Shown piece by piece: positions 61,091 to 64,000 of a DNA stretch of 64,000 nucleotides. Numbering within the stretch: the first letter of the stretch is position 1; the number at the start of each line of letters is the position of its first letter. Location: the NCBI GenBank assembly GCA_030430205.1, contig JAUIGE010000018.1:62001-126000 (forward strand). Direction: 5' to 3'. The stretch is from Bacteroidia bacterium (GTDB lineage: Bacteria > Bacteroidota > Bacteroidia > J057). Under the pieces are notes generated by a model. It was not told the DNA's origin. It did no database searches and was given only the letters and a program-made list of their open reading frames with translations. The translations under genes and the position numbers were made by a program.

Positions 61091-62635
61091 ATGTCCCAAA
61101 AAGCTTTTGACATCCTGGCAAAAAAGAACCAGGAAGCCCTGCTCGGTGGCGGTGAAGCCCGTATAGCCAAACAACATAAAAAAGGCAAACTGACCGCAAG
61201 GGAGCGCCTGGATTTGTTGCTGGACGAAGGCAGTTTTGAAGAAATCGGCAAATTGGTCACTCACCGCTCTGCGGAGTTTGGGCTGGATAAGCAAAAGTTT
61301 TTGGGCGACGGCGTCGTCACAGGCTATGGCAAAATCCAGGGGCGACTGGTCTATGTATTTAGCCAGGATTTCACGGTTTTTGGCGGCTCACTTTCTGAAA
61401 CCCATGCAGAAAAAATCTGCAAAGTGATGGACCTGGCCATGCAAAATGGCGCGCCATTTATCGGCCTCAATGATTCGGGCGGTGCCCGGATCCAGGAAGG
61501 GGTCGTGTCTTTGGGAGGTTATGCCGATATATTTTATCGGAATGTGATGGCATCGGGCGTGATCCCGCAGATCTCTGCGATCATGGGCCCCTGCGCCGGA
61601 GGCGCAGTATACAGCCCCGCGATGACCGATTTCATCGCCATGGTGGAAGGGTCTTCCTATATGTTTGTCACAGGCCCCAACGTCGTCAAGACGGTAACGC
61701 ACGAGGAAGTGACTTCCGAGGAACTGGGCGGAGCCATGACCCACGCCAGCAAAAGTGGCGTCACGCATTTGACCTATGCCAATGAAGTGGCATGCCTGGA
61801 AGGCATCAAGCGCCTGCTTTCATACCTCCCCCAAAATTGTGAAGATAACGCAGCGCGTATTCCCTCCACTCAGGGAAAGAGCGTGGTTAAGGAGCTCAAT
61901 ACGATCGTGCCCGAAAACCCCAACCAACCTTATGACATCAAAGATGTCATTGAGCTGGTTTGTGACAAGGCTTCCTTTTACGAAATTCACAAAGCATTTG
62001 CTGATAATATCGTGGTGGGTTTTGCCCGCCTCGATGGGCGATCCATCGGGATCGTAGCCAACCAGCCCGCCATTCTGGCGGGGGTCCTTGACATCAAGGC
62101 TTCCACCAAAGCTGCGCGCTTTGTGCGTTTTTGTGATGCTTTCAACATCCCATTGCTGGTATTTGAAGACGTGCCCGGCTTTTTGCCCGGAACCGATCAG
62201 GAATGGAACGCCATCATCACCAATGGAGCGAAGCTCCTCTACGCCTTTAGCGAAGCTACCGTGCCCCGGGTGACAGTCATCACCCGCAAAGCCTATGGCG
62301 GTGCCTATGATGTGATGAATTCCAAGCACATAGGTGCTGACATGAATTATGCATGGCCCACAGCAGAGATTGCTGTGATGGGACCAAAAGGAGCAGCGGA
62401 AATCATTTTCCGATCTGAGATCAAAAAATCAGATGATCCGGAAGCCAAATTGCAGGAAAAAGTGGACGAATACACAGAGATGTTTGCTCATCCCTATCGC
62501 GCTGCGGCCAGAGGTTTTATTGATGAAGTCATCATCCCCGAAAATACGCGCAAAAAGCTGATCTCTGCATTTGAAATGTTGGAAAATAAGGCTGCCAAAC
62601 TACCACGCAAAAAACATGGAAATATTCCGCTTTAA
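61091..62635 (+). CDS. pccB: Acyl-CoA carboxylase, carboxyltransferase (beta) subunit
   Basis: The 514-residue product has both crotonase-like halves of the family. The N-terminal half has [37 protein letters not shown] and [30 protein letters not shown] follows. The C-terminal half has [49 protein letters not shown] and [21 protein letters not shown]. This fits the propionyl-CoA carboxylase beta or methylmalonyl-CoA decarboxylase alpha subgroup. It moves carboxyl from biotin to (or from) propionyl-CoA. No biotin carboxylase or biotin carrier gene is adjacent, so the exact substrate is uncertain. Confidence 0.92.
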   Translation: MSQKAFDILAKKNQEALLGGGEARIAKQHKKGKLTARERLDLLLDEGSFEEIGKLVTHRSAEFGLDKQKFLGDGVVTGYGKIQGRLVYVFSQDFTVFGGSLSETHAEKICKVMDLAMQNGAPFIGLNDSGGARIQEGVVSLGGYADIFYRNVMASGVIPQISAIMGPCAGGAVYSPAMTDFIAMVEGSSYMFVTGPNVVKTVTHEEVTSEELGGAMTHASKSGVTHLTYANEVACLEGIKRLLSYLPQNCEDNAARIPSTQGKSVVKELNTIVPENPNQPYDIKDVIELVCDKASFYEIHKAFADNIVVGFARLDGRSIGIVANQPAILAGVLDIKASTKAARFVRFCDAFNIPLLVFEDVPGFLPGTDQEWNAIITNGAKLLYAFSEATVPRVTVITRKAYGGAYDVMNSKHIGADMNYAWPTAEIAVMGPKGAAEIIFRSEIKKSDDPEAKLQEKVDEYTEMFAHPYRAAARGFIDEVIIPENTRKKLISAFEMLENKAAKLPRKKHGNIPL

Positions 62636-62669
62636 GGGAAGTCTGATTTTGGGGAGGTGAAAAAAAGGA

Positions 62670-63044
62670 TTAATCCGCCAATTCTACCTGAATACTTTTT
62701 CCCAAATTTTCACAAAGGGAAATCCCCTGTTGGGTAAGGGCGGCCAAAGAGTGGCTGTCATTGCTATCGCGGGCTTCCCTTTCCAATTCCTTGAAATAGA
62801 GATATGCCTCTTGATTGATCAGGTTTACAGAGGATTTGAATTTATGGGCCGCATCAGCCACTGTCTCCCAATTAATTTCCTCAAGCCCCTTTTTAAGCGA
62901 TTTTGCAACTTCTACAGTTTGTGTATGCAGCATTTGCAATACCTGATATTTGAAATCAGGATCGTCTGTTGATAGGATATTTAGCTGGGTAAGGTCTAGT
63001 TTCACAAGAACATTATTCCATGGGGTGAATTGAGATGGAACCAT
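62670..63044 (-). CDS. Orphan histidine phosphotransfer (Hpt) domain protein
   Basis: The 124-residue product is a four-helix Hpt-like protein. The phospho-accepting histidine lies in WETVADAAHKFKSSVNLIN, close to the usual AHxLKGSxxxxG, although the Gly is replaced. Helix repeats follow (YLYFKELEREARDSNDSHSLAALTQQGISLCENL). It would relay phosphate between a hybrid histidine kinase and a response regulator in the cytoplasm. No kinase or regulator gene lies in the window, so the pathway is unknown. It converges with pccB and is divergent from ispG. Confidence 0.8.
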   Translation of the reverse strand: MVPSQFTPWNNVLVKLDLTQLNILSTDDPDFKYQVLQMLHTQTVEVAKSLKKGLEEINWETVADAAHKFKSSVNLINQEAYLYFKELEREARDSNDSHSLAALTQQGISLCENLGKSIQVELAD

Positions 63045-63266
63045 TTTTATAGTATTTGTCTTTCCCTGAATTTTATTCGATTATCCAAAATAACGAATAA
63101 ATAATTAATCTAAAAATGAAATTTTGGCTACAAAGCAGGAAGTCTAATTTTGCTTTTTGGGAAATGAAAAGTTAAAAAATCGTTAAAAAGGCAATATTTG
63201 TAACTTTTAATCCTGTCCGTTGTTAATCTAGGCCGTTACCTACATATTTTTAAAGCATCTGATAAT

Positions 63267-64000
63267 ATGGAAGCCGTTTCCCCACATTCTCTGACTTTTT
63301 GCGACGATCACTTTTCCTACAAGCGCATCCTCACGCAGGAAGTCGCCATTGGAGATACGCCTCTGGGCGGCCACAATCCCATCCGAATCCAGTCTATGAC
63401 GACCACCGACACCATGGATACCCTGGGTACTGTGGAGGAGTCGCTGCGGTTGGTAGCTGCTGGTTGTGAGTATGTGCGCATCACCGCTCCAAGCAAAAAA
63501 GAAGCCGAGAACCTCGCCGCAATTAAAAAAGAGCTGCGCAAAAGAGGCTGTCATGTACCGCTGGTAGCGGACATTCACTACACCCCCAATGCCGCAGAAA
63601 TCGCGGCGCGTATTGTAGAAAAAGTCCGCGTCAATCCCGGCAACTATGCCGACAAAAAACGCTTTCAGAATATAGAATATACCGATTCCAGCTACCAGGA
63701 AGAGATTGAGCGCATCCATGAGCGATTTTCTCCTTTGGTGAAAATCTGCAAAGAATACGGCACCGCCATGCGGATCGGCACCAACCATGGCTCGCTTTCA
63801 GACCGTATCATGAGTCGCTATGGCGACACGCCGGAGGGCATGGTAGAATCTGCCCTGGAGTTTGTGCGGATCTGTGAAGCACACAACTTCCACCAGCTTG
63901 TCATCTCGATGAAAGCCTCCAATCCGCAAGTCATGGTGCAGGCCTATCGCCTGCTGATGCAGGAGATGAAAAAGCGCGAGCGCGTTTATCCGCTTCACCT
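63267..64000 (+). CDS. ispG: 4-hydroxy-3-methylbut-2-enyl diphosphate synthase, C-terminus beyond window edge
   Basis: This frame is not in the track because it runs off the right edge. It opens at ATG 63267 and stays open for at least 244 codons. The TIM-barrel start is clear: [80 protein letters not shown] and [37 protein letters not shown]. The C-terminal 4Fe-4S cysteines are outside. It makes HMBPP in the MEP isoprenoid pathway. Bacteroidota enzymes carry a large insert domain; the window ends before it can be judged. The 222-nt spacer before it is AT-rich, with only an imperfect AATATTTG -7 match. Confidence 0.95.
   Translation, partial: MEAVSPHSLTFCDDHFSYKRILTQEVAIGDTPLGGHNPIRIQSMTTTDTMDTLGTVEESLRLVAAGCEYVRITAPSKKEAENLAAIKKELRKRGCHVPLVADIHYTPNAAEIAARIVEKVRVNPGNYADKKRFQNIEYTDSSYQEEIERIHERFSPLVKICKEYGTAMRIGTNHGSLSDRIMSRYGDTPEGMVESALEFVRICEAHNFHQLVISMKASNPQVMVQAYRLLMQEMKKRERVYPLH

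Overview
The window reads as a chromosome segment of a member of the Bacteroidota, most likely near the Saprospiria (Lewinella/Haliscomenobacter-like). This is inferred from several traits. Four complete genes and one remnant carry type IX secretion (T9SS) C-terminal sorting domains. There is a TonB receptor with a carboxypeptidase-regulatory N-terminus, a Bacteroidota-type primary promoter (TTTG-N19-TACATTTG) in front of the SRP RNA, and a paired RHS locus of a kind common in this phylum. No tRNA, rRNA, transposase or CRISPR array was seen.

Layout. 0-5 kb: a truncated M43-type metalloprotease, a conserved small protein, a flavin reductase and a T9SS-secreted PKD protein. 5-8 kb: thrS-infC, closed by a terminator with no rpmI-rplT behind it. 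8-15 kb: a secreted subtilase, then a minus-strand pair coding for a small exported protein and a TPR-CHAT protein. 15-27 kb: an accessory island, all on the minus strand apart from one remnant. It holds two large RHS/YD-repeat proteins; the second ends in an L,D-transpeptidase-like tip. Downstream lies a string of exported, AT-rich genes, partly duplicated and fused, that look like an immunity array. 27-32 kb: a TonB receptor and a T9SS-secreted alpha/beta-hydrolase-like protein that lacks the nucleophile serine. 32-47 kb: a nitrogen/branched-chain amino acid block, with ilvE-ilvA on minus and gltB-gltD, leuA-leuC-leuD-leuB and amtB on plus. 47-64 kb: housekeeping genes (folE, gcvH, an ECF sigma factor, an MscS-like channel, tkt, lolD, SRP RNA, ribD, yebC, a carboxyltransferase beta subunit, an orphan Hpt protein and a partial ispG), with several uncharacterised genes between them.

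How the parts work together. GOGAT makes glutamate from ammonium imported by AmtB. IlvE uses that glutamate to aminate the 2-oxo acids made through IlvA and the Leu enzymes. ilvE-ilvA is preceded by a 28-codon Ile/Leu/Val-rich leader peptide, an antiterminator and a terminator, which is the layout of ribosome-mediated attenuation. The RHS operon and the CHAT operon share a 46-bp upstream block (TGTTGAT-N13-CTGCGTCTAATAC-N4-GAAATCAAA) that looks like an alternative-sigma promoter. This suggests that the putative toxin locus and the CHAT protein belong to one regulon.

The most noteworthy items are the RHS/L,D-transpeptidase tip with its exported candidate immunity genes, the shared ECF-like promoter, the ilv attenuator, and a stand-alone sigma-region-2-like ORF in front of the ECF sigma gene. 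Another is a family of degenerate 7-8-nt tandem repeats in intergenic spacers. Composition remarks are by eye; no computation was run.
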